Assembly (NCBI GenBank): GCA_020002185.1
Contig: CM034531.1
Location: 70,310,049-70,374,048, forward strand
Origin: Paraescarpia echinospica
Taxonomy: Eukaryota; Annelida; Polychaeta; Sabellida; Siboglinidae
DNA length: 64,000 nucleotides
Direction of reading: 5' to 3'
The notes below the pieces were generated by a model that saw only the letters and a program-made list of their open reading frames with translations, was not told the DNA's origin and searched no databases. Both the position numbers and the translations under genes were made by a program. Positions 12,966 through 24,899 of the stretch are shown here, in pieces. How positions within the stretch are numbered: the stretch's first letter is position 1; each line of letters begins with the position of its first letter.

Positions 12966-14825
12966 TCGCAAGTAGCGGGTGGTGTAGCGTTGGTTTGGGT
13001 CTATTGCTTATTTTGTGACGTTTAGACAGATCAGAAGACTCTATAGTCGGGGTGCCTATAGCTTTGCCTTTGTGGCTTATAACACAGAATACCTATTGTG
13101 AAATTGGAATTACTGACATTTAATTGTGAGCTAACGACTGACCAGAGATTAAATAGGACAAAGCAACCCAGTAGAGAGCCTCACTGAATGGTGACAGATA
13201 CACAACAATATCGACCAATGACTGCCATGGTTACAAGCCGCCATCCATGCATGGTGACAGCAGGCTTGGCATACCTGGGTGAATGGAATGCATTTACCTG
13301 TATGACTGCAGCCTGACCCATATTGACACCTGCGGACAGCTGGGGCTGTGGTATATAGGCCATGACCACATGCACATAAACAGTGGACACACGCTGCCCA
13401 CATTCCCATCATACTCCTAGGTTGAAGACAGAGGGACACTGTCCTTGGTTTGTCACCAGCATGACAGTAGTTGCTATGCACCGGCAGTGCTCAAACTGTG
13501 CTCATATGGTGCTCCTACACTGACGGACAGGACAAATATGAAAACAGCCCCGTGTGGTGGTGACAGGATTGTTGGTGACACAGAGAACACAGCTGACGCG
13601 GCACTGCGTCAGTGTCATCGACTGTACCAGCGATCGCGTCGATGCAAGCACTACCAACCAAAGACACAGTTCCCATTTCCCGTGTACAGTAAAGTACACA
13701 TCCGCGTGTGCAGGTAGGACTTGTTGACAGCTCGTTAATTACACTCACACTAACAAACATGCAGTTGTTATACTTGTGTACGACTATGATTAATACTACT
13801 ATTAACAACAATAAAGTTTATTAAGACTACAAGACTATCTACTAAAGTGACAGGCTACAGACAGCAACTGGTCAACAAAGCCTTTGGCTTATCAAGAGTC
13901 CAATTTTTCAGTACATTTCTAGAACTCGCATAAGTAGAGTATAACTTTATAGAGGGTGTGGCTTCTTATCAGTGGATATACTTTCATCACTGCAAATAAA
14001 TAACACATTTATATTCACTGCAGTAGTCAACAGTTGACAGTCAGTCTTAGGTCAGAGACGACTTAACATTTGGATAACCTTTATTTGCCGACACAAACGG
14101 CCAACTATTTGAGTTTATGTCTGTTTTATCAGATTGACACAAGACTCAAATGTCAGCGATATACCATGCTCTTTCAAATCAAAGATTGCCCTTTGACAGC
14201 ACATAAAACTGGTTTAAGCACTGATGTGTAAAACTGCAAATAGATTTCAATAGAAGGTACCGCCAACAAAGCCACGCCTGACCTAACCCTAGGTCATTGA
14301 TCATGTTGCACAATCATGTTCACAATCATGTTGCGCAATAAAAAGCCCGTTCAGAAAGAGATAATCATGTATGCTAAGGGGAGGGTTGGAATAGATTAAT
14401 TTTACGAAATTAAACCAACATTTTTGTAGAGGAGCATGTAAGTTGTGGGGCTGAAATGTGCAGGTATGACAGCTCTCATGGTGGTCCACACTTCAGGTGT
14501 AATTATAGCCTGGTGGTGTCAGCTGTGGAAACAAAGGCCAAGTGGCTGTGGCTGTCTCAGGTGACATAATGCAATCAACTGCAGCCTCACATTGTTACAT
14601 CTCCTATGAACTATACACAACCATATGTCAATAATATGCACACAGAGGAACAGTCATGGATTGTGCTACCGCATTGGCCAAACACTAAATGTGTCTCCAT
14701 AATATGCCATGTGAACATCATGACTATATATAAATGGTTTCATTTTTCCAGAAATATAATGTTTAAGTTACTGATGTGAGCTGAATTAACTTGAAACACA
14801 TTTAAAAGTGCACTGGGATGAAACG
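12966..14825. other. Intergenic, no gene seen
   Basis: The 13149-13720 interval is less AT-rich and open in several frames, but none has a family signature or clear splice boundaries. No call. Confidence 0.4.
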
Positions 14826-14930
14826 TGTGCGTGCATGCGTGTGTGTGTGAATGCGTGTGTGTGCGTATGTTTACATGTGTGGTTGTGTTCATGCATGTGT
14901 GTGTGTGCATGTGAGAATCTGCATGCATGC
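14826..14930 (+). repeat. Interrupted GT-rich microsatellite
   Basis: GTGTGTGCATGCGTG-type repeat of about 100 nt, next to the 3' end of the retrotransposon that follows. Confidence 0.9.
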
Positions 14931-16060
14931 ATGTCAGTGTGTTACATTGTATCTGTATTTGTATCTGTATTTTGACTGGCAAAATGTCCTATGGACACAT
15001 CACGCCAGTGTGCATGGTGGCTCTTATGGATTAATTGTTTACATGTTGGGCTAGACTAATCTGGAATGAGTTCAGTGATGTACTTGATACAATGCTTGGA
15101 GGAAGAGAATTCCACTAGTTTATTGTGACTGGGAAAAAGCTGTTTCCAAATATGTTTGTCAAGTGCCTGATTTGTACTAACTGTTTATTATGTTTACGTG
15201 AGCATCTTGTGTTGCGTTTGATGTATTGATCTAGTGGGATATCTATGAGGTTATGTTCCATTTTATATAATATGCTAAGTCTTTGGGTTTTTCTTCTTGA
15301 TTGGAGGGTGTCCCACTGGAGATCTTTAAGGAGTTGTTACCGTTCCTGGCTCTCTAGAATAAATCTGGCGGCTTGTCTCTGGGTTCTTTCTACGAGTTTG
15401 ATATTTCTTAGGCAATGTGGATCCCATGATGCTGACACATATTCAAGTATAGGGCGGATAAGGGTTGTGTAGGCTATGGACTTGATTTGACTTGGTGTCG
15501 GTTTTCTTGAGGCTATTGTCATTGTATAACATTTAGTGGGGTTGAATTTCATAAGCCACGTGTGTTGCCATTTCTCAAGTTTGAGCAGATCGTTTTGGAG
15601 AACAGATGTGTCTTGGTCAGTTTTAATTGGTGAATATAACAGGCAGTCGTCTCCAAAAAGGCGAACAGTTGAGGAAAGATTGTCTGGCAGGTCATTTACG
15701 TAAAGTAGGAAAAGTAGGGGCCCCAGTACTTTGCCCTGTGGTACCCCAGAAATGACTTGAGTTGATGTTGACTTGGATCCATTTATAACAACCTGTTGAG
15801 TTCTTCCTGTAAGGAAGCTATTTATCCATGCTGATATTGGGCCTGTGATGCCATAGTGTTTGAGTTTGTGGATTAGTCTTTAATGTGGAACTTTATCGAA
15901 TGCTTTGGTGAAGTCAAGGATGGCCATGTCTACAGATTTCTTCTCATCAAGTGATTTGCTTATGTCATGGATTGTTTGAATTAATTGTGTTTCAGTTGAT
16001 CTTTTGGCACAGAAGCCATGTTGGTGGTCAGTTAGAATGTGGTGCTGTTTCATAATGTGA

Positions 16061-17353
16061 CTATGTATGATGTTCAAGAAGTTTAGAAACCACAGGTGTT
16101 AAGGATATTGGTCTGTAGTTAGATGTTTCTGCTCTACATCCTTTCTTAAAAATTGCTGTTACATTGGCTTCTTTCCAGGTATTGGCGACTTGTCCAGAGT
16201 CAACAGATGATTGGAAAATGTCATGTATTACTGGTGCTAGATGAGAGGCATATCTGTTTAAGAACCATGGTGGAATGCCGTCTGGTCCTTGCGATTTAGA
16301 AATGTTAATTTTGGAAAGTTGATCAAGTACTCCTTTAAGTGAAATTGATAGTTTGGGGATTTCTCCATGTGGACTTCTGGCCATATCTGGTAAGGTGGAA
16401 TTTCCTTCGTGTGTAAAGACACTTTGGAACTGATTGTCTAAGGCTTCTGCTTTATGTTTGTCGTCGCTAATGATGTTACCCACAATGTTAAGGTCCCCAA
16501 TACCCTGGTTATCCTGTCTAAGTTTAGAAATGAAGCTCCAAAATGAGTTAGGTTTCCCTGTTATTGTTGTTGTCAGGAATTGACTTATGCAGGATAGTCT
16601 AGCAGAACGAAGGTGTTTATGCATGTTTCTCCTGATGTCACAGCATTCTTTCCAGTCTTCTGGATTTCTAGTTCTTTTTGCTTTGTTATATAGCTGTTTC
16701 TTTCTTTTGCACATTTTCTTTAAATCTTTATTGAACCAGGGAAGATTGTGTCTTGAAGTAGTAAGACGGTGCGGTACATATTGGTTCATAATGTTGATGA
16801 TTTTCGTGGAAACAAGATTCAACTTGTCGTTGACTGTCATGTTTTGGTTTTGAGGGAAGTATTCATGTGTAAAGTTTTCAAGAGATTTCTGGATGTTAAT
16901 GTTGTCGGCTTTATTTCTAATGAAGACTTTATGTTTCGGACGATGTTTGCGTTTGGGCGAGATGTTTACATCAATGATGACTGTGCTATGGTCTGCTATT
17001 CCGTCTACTACATTTATCTTCTTTATTAACCCAGGTCTATTGGTGAAGACAAGATCTAAAATATTGTTGGCATTTCCCTGTCTGTGCGTGGGTTCCTTGA
17101 CATGTTGGATCAGTCCATGTTCCTCTGTAAGAGAGAGTAATTTATTGGCAGCAGTTGTACTGTATCCATTGTTAGGTGTGACTTGGTGAATTTCCCAATT
17201 GATGTTAGGGAGGTTGAAATCGCCAGTAATGATGACATTATGTGTGTTGATCTTGTTACCTAATTTAGAAAGGGCTAGGTCTAGTTCTTCGATTTGAGTT
17301 CCATGAGAGTCATTTGGGGCACGATAGAGGGTACACATGATTATTGGTTTCAT
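16061..17353 (-). pseudogene. LINE endonuclease C-terminal part and reverse transcriptase palm start
   Basis: 430 open codons containing TLYRAPN, GDFNLPNINW and ADHSTVIIDV of the endonuclease, a connector (LPWFNKDLKKMCKRKKQLY, FWSFISKLRQ), and reverse-transcriptase block 0/1 motifs (SQGPDGIPPWFL, NYRPISLTPVVSKLLE). It stops at a frameshift; the frame then resumes at 16077 with HILTDHQHGFCAKRSTETQL and LDFTKAFDKVPH. The next section carries PQGKVLGPLLFLLY and FGDDC in further shifted or interrupted frames down to about 15337. Confidence 0.9.
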
Positions 17354-17397
17354 TCCTGTTATCTGGGTTTCAGTCCAAATGCTCTCACTGTTAGTGT

Positions 17398-18324
17398 CTA
17401 GGTCTGGTAGGTGGCTTGTGATGAGGTCATCTTTTGATATTTGAAATACCCCCCTCCAGTAGTGTCTGTTTCTCTGTCCTTTCTAAAGACGTTAAAGTTG
17501 CTTGGGAATATTTCTCTATTTTTTATTGAGGGATCTAACCATGATTCAGTGCCACAGATGATGTCTGGGTTGTGTAGATTGTTTAGTGCTTCGATGTCTG
17601 AGGCTTTCTTTTTAACGCTTTGGCAGTTTATGAGGATGCATCTGATGTTTGGTCTCTTTTTCGGTCTATATGCTTTCTTGCTATTAGTTGTATTGTTGTT
17701 GGTGGTTTCGTTTAGGTTATGACTGTTACTGTCCAGAGGATAAAAGGGATTTGCCGTTGGGATTTCTGTATCTCTGAAGAAAGAATTTGTGAAGTTGAAG
17801 TTGTTGCATTCGGGGCAGGCCCACAAACATGAATGTATTAATCGTTTGTATTCATTGTCATCTATTGCACAGCATTGTGTGTGGATCCAGTTTAGGCAGT
17901 GGTCGCACTGAATTGCTTTATGGTCATTTAGGACATCCTCATGGCAAATGCCACAGGGTGCTGAGCAATTTGAACAGTGCCATGGTACATTTAGGTTTCT
18001 GTAAGTGTTGTTAAATTCTTGTCTGGATATCCTGGCGCATTTGATGTGTGTGGATTTATTACAATCATTACAAGTTAGGATGAGTGCATTAGACCTTAGT
18101 GATTTCTTACATGAGTGACATTTAGAGGGGCCTGGATTTAGTTGAACATCTCCTGATAACATGATGCATAGAAGTATGGAGAATTTTGTTGTTGTCCTGG
18201 GTATGTGTATGTGTGTGCATGCATGCGCGCGCGTGTGTGTGTGTGTGCATGTATGCATGCGTGTGTGACCAGTATTCATGCATAGACATGTGCATGAAAT
18301 AAAAAAAACAAAAGCTCTAACCAT
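17398..18324 (-). pseudogene. LINE 5' ORF: 2A-like motif, zinc/PHD fingers, start of endonuclease
   Basis: 308 open codons. The N-terminus runs into translated CA repeat (His/Thr-rich). It is followed by LLCIMLSGDVQLNPGP (2A-like), a CHSCKK..C..C...H..C...WHCSNC finger, a CGIC..C..C...H..C...WACPEC PHD-type finger, an Asn/Thr-rich linker and the first endonuclease block (INCQSVKKK, GTESWLD). The frame ends in a frameshift after GGG near 17440; the endonuclease continues in another frame with FQISKDDLITSHLPDL and WTETQITGMKPIIMCTLYRA. Zinc fingers of this kind in CR1-like elements are thought to bind nucleic acid. Confidence 0.85.
18127..18153 (-). other. 2A-like ribosome-skipping motif in the LINE
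   Basis: The translation is GDVQLNPGP, preceded by a hydrophobic LLCIMLS. The 2A consensus is D-V/I-E-x-N-P-G-P, so this copy has Gln in place of Glu. In active 2A peptides the ribosome fails to join the last Gly and Pro, releasing the upstream product. Similar motifs are known at the N-terminus of APE-type LINE proteins. Confidence 0.7.
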
Positions 18325-18420
18325 GTTGATTCTGAGGCCAGACTAATCATACTACAAACTTATCATGTTTGTGAAAAGAAGGCTGGAATATTAAGCCGAA
18401 TCCTGTGGTAAGGTCCTGGG

Positions 18421-18565
18421 TCCAGTTTCATGAAGCAGCTAAGAGCGTTCTTAACGCTAAGATAATTGTCTTAGTAAATGACATGATTTTTTTACTATAA
18501 GCAAACACAAACACGTGACGCTAAGTAGTTACATAACTTTAAGTATGCCTCATGAAACCTTCCCC
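18421..18565. mobile_element. Short inverted-terminal element (MITE-like)
   Basis: The stretch begins with CAGTTTCATGAAG and ends with CCTCATGAAACCTT. The terminal TTTCATGA / TCATGAAA are inverted, and AAGCAGCTAAG...CTTAAGTATG is partly complementary inside. The length of about 145 bp fits a non-autonomous DNA element, but I found no clear target duplication. Confidence 0.45.
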
Positions 18566-18884
18566 TGTCGTGTAAGGAATATGAAAGAGGTGATGTACCT
18601 TGGTACAGGCCACAAGGGGCTGGGTCAAGGGCGTTATGTCAAATACAAGTCTAAGTACATTTAAGTTGTATAATAATGATCAGCAATTATATTATTATTC
18701 AGATGCCATTTCTTAACTTTTCTTAATATATAATATTGATTATAGGTATAATCAGCATGTGCAGTCTGTGTTACACAGGCAAAACAGTAGAAACGTATTA
18801 TTTTGTATTCTATATTTCTAAGCAAATACTCAAGTTACAGACTTGAAACGTACTTAATATTTTGGTAATTATAGCCATTAATCA

Positions 18885-18965
18885 ACCAATACTACTCTTC
18901 AAAAACCCAAGTACAAAAAAGTACAAATGCTTGACTCAACCCTGTCAAGAGTCAGCAGAAGTCAA
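18885..18965 (-). repeat. Dispersed repeat, inverted partner of 8035-8110
   Basis: Reverse complement of the segment at 8035-8110: AAGTACAAATGCTTGACTCA, then ACCCTGTCAAGAGTCAGCAG. The flanks differ, so it is a dispersed copy rather than a segmental duplication. Confidence 0.75.
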
Positions 18966-19004
18966 TTATGACTCAATGGAATATGATACATAATACGTTT
19001 AAGT

Positions 19005-19315
19005 AAATTCTTACATAGCGCAGTATCCGGTCCTCGGGACTGCTCAAAGCACTTTACACTTTACTCCCTGGCTGACCTGTTCAGTTGAACACCATCTCGA
19101 CTTCTCCGGGAAGCATCCAGCCACACTGCAATTAATGGGCAAAGACTATTCGTACACAAATATCTACCACTGTCTATAGCCAGGTACTCATTCATACAGC
19201 TGAACTGCAGCAACGTAGAGTGAACGAACTTGCCCAAGATTTGAAATGGCAGAACAGGATTTGAACCCGGGTTCTCTCGATTGAGAGTCCGATGCTCTAG
19301 CCACTGCATTCCACA
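19005..19315 (-). mobile_element. tRNA-derived SINE (family 2), near full length
   Basis: On the minus strand the head reads GCAGTGGCTAGAGCATCGGA (A box) and GAACCCGGGTTCAAATCCTG (B box). The body has TGCAGTTCAGCTG, GCTGGATGCTTCCCGGAGAA and AAAGTGTAAAGTGCTTTGAG, and the 3' end is GCGCTATGTAAGAATTTACTT. Closely related copies lie at 42935-43245 (full) and 36112-36225 (5'-truncated). The B-box region could be mistaken for a tRNA gene, but no acceptor stem or cloverleaf closes around it. Confidence 0.85.
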
Positions 19316-21390
19316 ACAATATTGCCAGCTTGGCTGGACTAAAACCTGATGCCTCCCAGTTTTAGGCCATGTGCCAGAGCTCACTCTATCAGTTGTCATA
19401 CTTTGTAACACTGCTATGTACCTATGCCAAGCCACAAGTAGTGGAGAGCTCAATCCACAGTTTCAAGTGACGGATTACAATCATATGAATGTCAACTTGT
19501 GGTATCAAACACTGAGGGGGAACCTAACACTTCCGAAAACAGGTTTTTATTAATACACGCACTATGTATACTAATTGGTGTCCGCTCGGTGACACATTTA
19601 AATGTGGGTGTGTTAGGGTTGGGTTACTTCTCGAATGGATGGATGAAACTGTTTATTTCACAGCACGTAATACACAAAAATATTGTTAGAATTTGAACAA
19701 ATATACATAGGACACGTGACACACAGGATATGTGACACACAGGACACATGACAAAGTATGAACAAATGGTGGCTTGTCACCCCCCCCCCACCCCAAATCT
19801 GTCCCCATGTATTTAAGATGTTTTGTGTGTATGGTGACTTTAAATAACAAATGCTCATCTAAATGATATTATTTGACAGTATCTAACTGAATTACAAAAC
19901 ATATGCTGTACCAGTTACCATGTAATACATTAACAGGAGTTTCAGCATTGCTAGATAAGCAAACGTAGATTTCTCAGAAGTAATTCATGCTTTGAGCACG
20001 CAAGACCTTAGAGAACAAAGGGTTAATCAGACTGAGTCAGATTGAGACAGTGCAGTCATAACTGAAGATAAGGTTAGTATTGTCCTGTTAGCCAGACTGG
20101 ACCCTTGAAACTGACCCACACGACTATAAAGTTGACTGATAATATTAGTTTAACAGCCCCATAAAGGTGTGTGATATTGCCATGAATGCCTTGTCAGTAA
20201 GTGCATATTGGTCACTGGTCAAAAGTTATCAACCACGCTAAGTCTTGTCAGAAAGTTGAAGCACAACATATCTCTTCTGACACAAGTATGAACATAATTA
20301 TGCGTGTGCGCGTGCATGCATGCAAGCATGTGTTGGTGTGTCGGTCGGTGTATTTCCTGTTACTGTTGGCAATAAATGTTGTGATAACTGCTCACAGAAC
20401 GTCCTTTCATTTAATAACCTCAACGACGCAAACAAAATTAATTAACGTGGCAGAAATCATGGCTTAAAATGCAACTATTAATATGTTCTCCTCTGTATAT
20501 GAATCTGAATAATTAATCTCGCCAGGTCAGGCGTATTGTTACACAGCATACCGCAGAAGCATCAGATATCCGAGGCGGCCATTTTATATATCAATCACCT
20601 TGTGTATACCTGTTATAAAGCCCTAGATTTATGCTAAACATCCTGATTAAATCAGCAAAACAAAGTTAATTAATGTCATCTTAAAGATAGGCCAAATTGT
20701 ATTGACAGCACTTCAGTGAGTAATATTACTCAATATCACTGTTAAAGCAATTGAATGCAATAAAACAGGTAGTTTGCACACGCAAGTTATTTATAGTGCG
20801 TCAATCGTTGAGCACTCCATTCAGTCAACAGAAAAGGCAATTTTTAACCCCACCAAAACTGCCTACCTACTGTGATTTAGAAAATAAGAAGGCATGTTTC
20901 AATAGATGAGAGGAGGAGAAATGCTACATAAACGGAACAGCCTTTTGTCATTAAAAACATACATATAACTTTGATGTATTAGATAGTCAAACACAATGCT
21001 TTTTCTGTTTGAATGCAAATTGTTTTTTCAACACCAACTACAGAGAATGTGTTTTAGCAACTGTTGACTGGGCGCACTCGACTGAAAGAACACTGTGTAT
21101 GAGACGGCTGGCACTCGGACGAATTGGGCTTGTAGACAAATGAGAAGCTACTTTTTGTTGACTTTGTGGCTGGCACAAAGTTAGCACAGCTTCGTTGACT
21201 TGTTATTTAATGTATATGATACCATTGCTCAGTGTGTGAACTTAACTGTGAAGTTTTCTACAGGTGAATGTAATTAAAATGTAACAATGTTGTAGAATAA
21301 CTCCATTAGTCTCAATGATCATGTGATCGGGGGGTGTCACACCCAGGTCTTGTCATACATTGTTTTATATGCAAATAAGCTATTTTCTAG
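19316..21390. other. Intergenic, no gene seen
   Basis: No exon recognised. Minor features are a short C-rich run near 19780 and three tandem ACAGGA..TGTGACACAC-type units near 19710-19750. Confidence 0.4.
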
Positions 21391-21760
21391 ATACACACAT
21401 GCACAAACACACACACACACACACACACACATCTATGCACTCACAGGCACGTATGCACATCGCACCCAAGTGTACACACACGCGTGCACGCACACACATG
21501 CCCAGGTTTATGCATGCACATATATGTATATCTATATATATATCTATATATATACATATAATATATATATATGTATACAAGCACACACCACCACACTTGC
21601 ACACATTTAAATACATGCCCAGACACACACATGCAAAAAAGCATGCACACACTGTGACACACATGCACACCACACACAGCACACACACATACGCGCACAC
21701 ACATACACACACACACGTACGCACGCACATACATATGCACACACACGTACGCACACACAA
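21391..21760 (+). repeat. CA-rich microsatellite with internal TA tract
   Basis: CACACA repeats with ATG/ACG interruptions enclose a TATATATC/ATATATAT block at about 21518-21575. Open frames here are repeat translations. Confidence 0.95.
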
Positions 21761-24206
21761 TCTAAAATATCCAGTGATAACCCCTCATTGAATATACAAT
21801 ACCAAATAATAATAACAAGTTGCTTCTTTTGTGCCTAAATCCTGAGAAACCAAGGTGCATTAAAACAAAAGGGCTAGTCAATCTCAATAAACCGTATTCA
21901 AGTTGTCAACTGATGGATGTTCTTGTTGACATCTTGCATTGACTGCTCATGTAAATCTACGCAGAGAAAGAAACTCCTGGCTGCTACGCATTAACCACAC
22001 TGGTCTTATTCATCACCCAATGGGACCACACCCCTCGAACCACCATGCATGTCTACTGACCAAGTGAGCCACACACAGGAAGTAGTTCTGATTCACAAAC
22101 AAACCTCATCCAAGCAAGTGACATTAACAACCGACACTGTCTCTGTGCACATTTCCTGCACGCAATCATCTGGTCAATGCCACAGAAACAATGTCTGTAT
22201 AAACATTGGTAAAAACCCTCAGGTCAGTATATTGTGCAGGAACCGATGCGATTTCTAGACATCTACATGCAACACGTAATAGTATTTAAAAGAATTTAAA
22301 AAGGATTGTAGATGTATTTGAAATACTTTTTATTCAAATGCAAATATATTCAACTAAAAATCTTTAAATGGAAATATTTCAAACAATTTATTTAAATGTT
22401 TCACGCTTTGTATGGCCCTAAAATAGCAGCTAAAAATCTTTAAATGGAAGTATTTCAAACAATTTATTTAAATGTTTCATGCTATGTATGGCCCTAACAT
22501 AGCCTTGGTTCATGTCTCGGTGGTTGTTGATGTAACCTAAGCAAATGCTCATCTAGTTGTTTGAATACGGCTTGTGAACAAAAAAATCCTTACGTCCTTT
22601 CTATCTCACATCCTATCCAGATCGCATGTAGAGTGTATCAGGCTAAACGTTTAGTCACCATCTTATCGACCAGGAGCTGTCAGTTTGTGCCTGGAACTGG
22701 TTGAGTAGGATTGCCCTCCTTTGTATGTATTGCTATTTATACAACATCTTTTGTGGAACCCATACAATAATGTACTATGCAATATCAACAACATCAAAAG
22801 ACGAATGAGCAGAGCAGCCTAAAACCATTCCTGTCACGACGCTGATAATTTTATGGTATTAAATGGTGACAAGAACATCTTACTAGGTCGGTAATTACCC
22901 AGAAAAGATCTTGTAAAATGTTCAAAAAACCTCTTCAACATCATCAACAAAATATAATGTTAACCGGTGCAGAACAGACATGTCTTAGAATTATAATTCC
23001 ATCAATCGGATGATGTTTCAACATTATTATCATTGATGTTATAATTGTGTCTGTTGGTTTGCGATCTCATCAACTCATGAACATGATATTCTACATTTTC
23101 CCGAAACTTTAGTCTGATCCCTGTATGTTTACGATACATATGTGTGAACAACATCAAACATGGTTTGTTTATCTCATACAAACATACCACATTGATGTCC
23201 CTTTCCACAAAGGCAGCCATGCGTTTAAAGAGGCATACCATACACAGCTTATTTACTAATTTATATTACTATAATATGTAAACGGTATTACTCCAGACTG
23301 GTGCAAGTGTTCTGGCAGTACGACATTAACATGGCTACTACTGCCTTTTACTTTCCTTTGGTTTAGTATGATTTCTGAACCTTTGTATTTAGTTTCTGTC
23401 ATGTGCATTAGCAAGTGTAAACAGTGGTCTATCTCATTCCGCAATTTGCACTGGACAAGCAGAAGTTGTTAATCTATCTGTAGATCAATGACAGGAACCT
23501 TCAGGCTAGTGCACTATCATTGGCCTATCAAGTTCCCTTTCTGCCCTCTCTACACAAATAGCAGCCTGGCAACTATTGTTATACAAAATGAGATTATATA
23601 GCAAAATGGCTCAGCTTATCTATTATTTTGATAAAGAAAGTTCATGTCACAACATTTGTTCTATGAAACACATAACACATGAACTACAAGCAATACATGC
23701 TTGTAGTAACTCATCTGTGTGGAACTTTGTGTGGAACTTGATATAAGCAACTTGTTTACATAGAACTTTTAACAACACGTGACAAGATTGATTTCTTGCT
23801 GTCTAATATGACTTGTTTAAACTGCAATCACAATTTGACAAAAGGGTAACTATACTAAGATATATCCTGTACATTTTCAACAATATTGAATACAGACTGA
23901 AATGATACACTTGAACTACTCTACCAAACCTGGGACTTACAAACCAATTTTACAAAATAATTTTTTTACAATTCGGCTAAACTATGAAGATATGATTTTG
24001 CAAACAGTTTATTTTTATGTATTTATTAAATCATACCTTCATAATATTCATGATGTGATTTAGCAGAATTGTTTGCGCCACATCAGCGAAAATTTCTGTA
24101 GTTGTTTGGCCAGCTAGAAAAAGATACTACTAGCAGTTAACACATTCATACCCATACAGGGTCTTCAACTTCAGCAGCATTTCATATTCTGATTTCGTCT
24201 TTTCAG
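21761..24206. other. Upstream region of gene A; one small tandem duplication
   Basis: I cannot identify a first exon or promoter of gene A here, although an upstream exon may exist because the first recognised exon is preceded by an acceptor-like TTTTCAG at 24200-24206. The only repeat seen is at 22353-22506. Confidence 0.4.
22353..22506 (+). repeat. Two tandem copies of a 77-nt unit
   Basis: The unit begins CTAAAAATCTTTAAATGGAA and contains TATTTCAAACAATTTATTTA, then AATGTTTCA.GCT.TGTATGG. The second copy starts 77 nt after the first, with only a few substitutions. Confidence 0.9.
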
Positions 24207-24249
24207 AGTACCAGGATTCGGCTACCCGGAGCTGTACAGCCGAGGCAAG

Positions 24250-24899
24250 ATGGGCATCTCGACAGTGATCAAGGACTACGGCACAGAAATACTTAACTGT
24301 ATTCGTGAGAACAATCTGCAACGTCTCAAGGTGATCCTTGAGAAACATCTCAAGTCTGACCAAAAGATCGCCAAGCTATGCACGACGGACATCAAACACC
24401 GCCCGACGAAGAAATTCGCCTGCCCCCTGATCCTAGCTGCGCGACAGGAGGATCCGCGTATCATCAAATACATGATGGACAAAGGCGCAGATCCTAACTT
24501 TGTGCACCACACGGTGTTCAGTAGTAAGCGGCGCGAGATCGTCACCGCGTTGCACATCGCGGTGGATCTAGCATTCTATGACACCGTCGCGGTGTTGCTG
24601 AATGCGAACGCTGACTCGAACATCATAGACCACAACATGGAGACTCCCTTACACATCGCCATCAAGAAGGCAGACAGGGTGATGTCACGCATGTTGCTGT
24701 CAAAGGGCGCTGACCCATCGCTGCCTGATCGCCGTGGCAACGCTGCCCTCCATACGGTCACTCTGTACGGACATCTACAGTTGGCGAGGCTGCTGCTCAA
24801 GTATGATGCAGACGTCTACCTGAAGGGGCAGTGGGGAGCCATCCCACCCCACATCGCTGCCAAGGAGGGACACATTCATCTCATCCAGCTCTTCTGCAG
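24250..24899 (+). CDS. Gene A exon 1 (first recognised): ankyrin repeats 1-5
   Basis: Encodes MGISTVIKDYG and then ankyrin repeats with the hallmarks PLILAARQ, TALHIAVD, TPLHIAIKK, AALHTVTLYGH and PPHIAAKEGH, each followed by LL..GAD-type helices. The 5' splice site is TGCAG^GTAAGT (phase 2). Frame is open upstream to an acceptor-like TTTTCAG ending at 24206 (PGFGYPELYSRGK before the Met), so the exon may begin at 24207, with an earlier exon outside my recognition. Confidence 0.9.

Larger units (their letters stand above)
15060..18324 (-). mobile_element. CR1-like non-LTR retrotransposon, degenerate
   Basis: A nearly complete APE-type LINE reading right to left. In order it has: an N-terminal segment with a 2A-like motif; two cysteine/histidine zinc fingers, the second PHD-like (CGIC...H..C...CPEC); an apurinic-type endonuclease with NCQSV, GTESWLD, GDFNLPNINW and ADHSTV; a reverse transcriptase with SQGPDGIPPWFLNRY, NYRPISLTPVVSKLLE, MAILDFTKAFDKVPH, GVPQGKVLGPLLFLLYVNDL and FGDD; and a C-terminal WNSLPPSIVSSTSLNSFQ. 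It makes DNA copies of its own RNA at a nicked target. Frameshifts near 17440 and 16070, plus in-frame stops near 15337 and 15105, make this copy dead. CR1 superfamily placement is from motif style; L2 or Rex1 is possible. Confidence 0.92.

Noticed and set aside
13149..13811. Overlapping open frames on both strands
   Set aside because: No domain, splice boundary or codon signature; frames overlap in conflicting ways, as expected from less AT-rich noncoding DNA.
18127..18153. The 2A-like motif as a sign of an integrated RNA virus
   Set aside because: It is in frame with zinc fingers, endonuclease and reverse transcriptase of a LINE; no viral capsid, protease or helicase sequence is nearby.
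19240..19315. A functional tRNA gene on the minus strand
   Set aside because: A and B boxes are present, but no closed acceptor stem, and the sequence continues into a SINE body repeated elsewhere.
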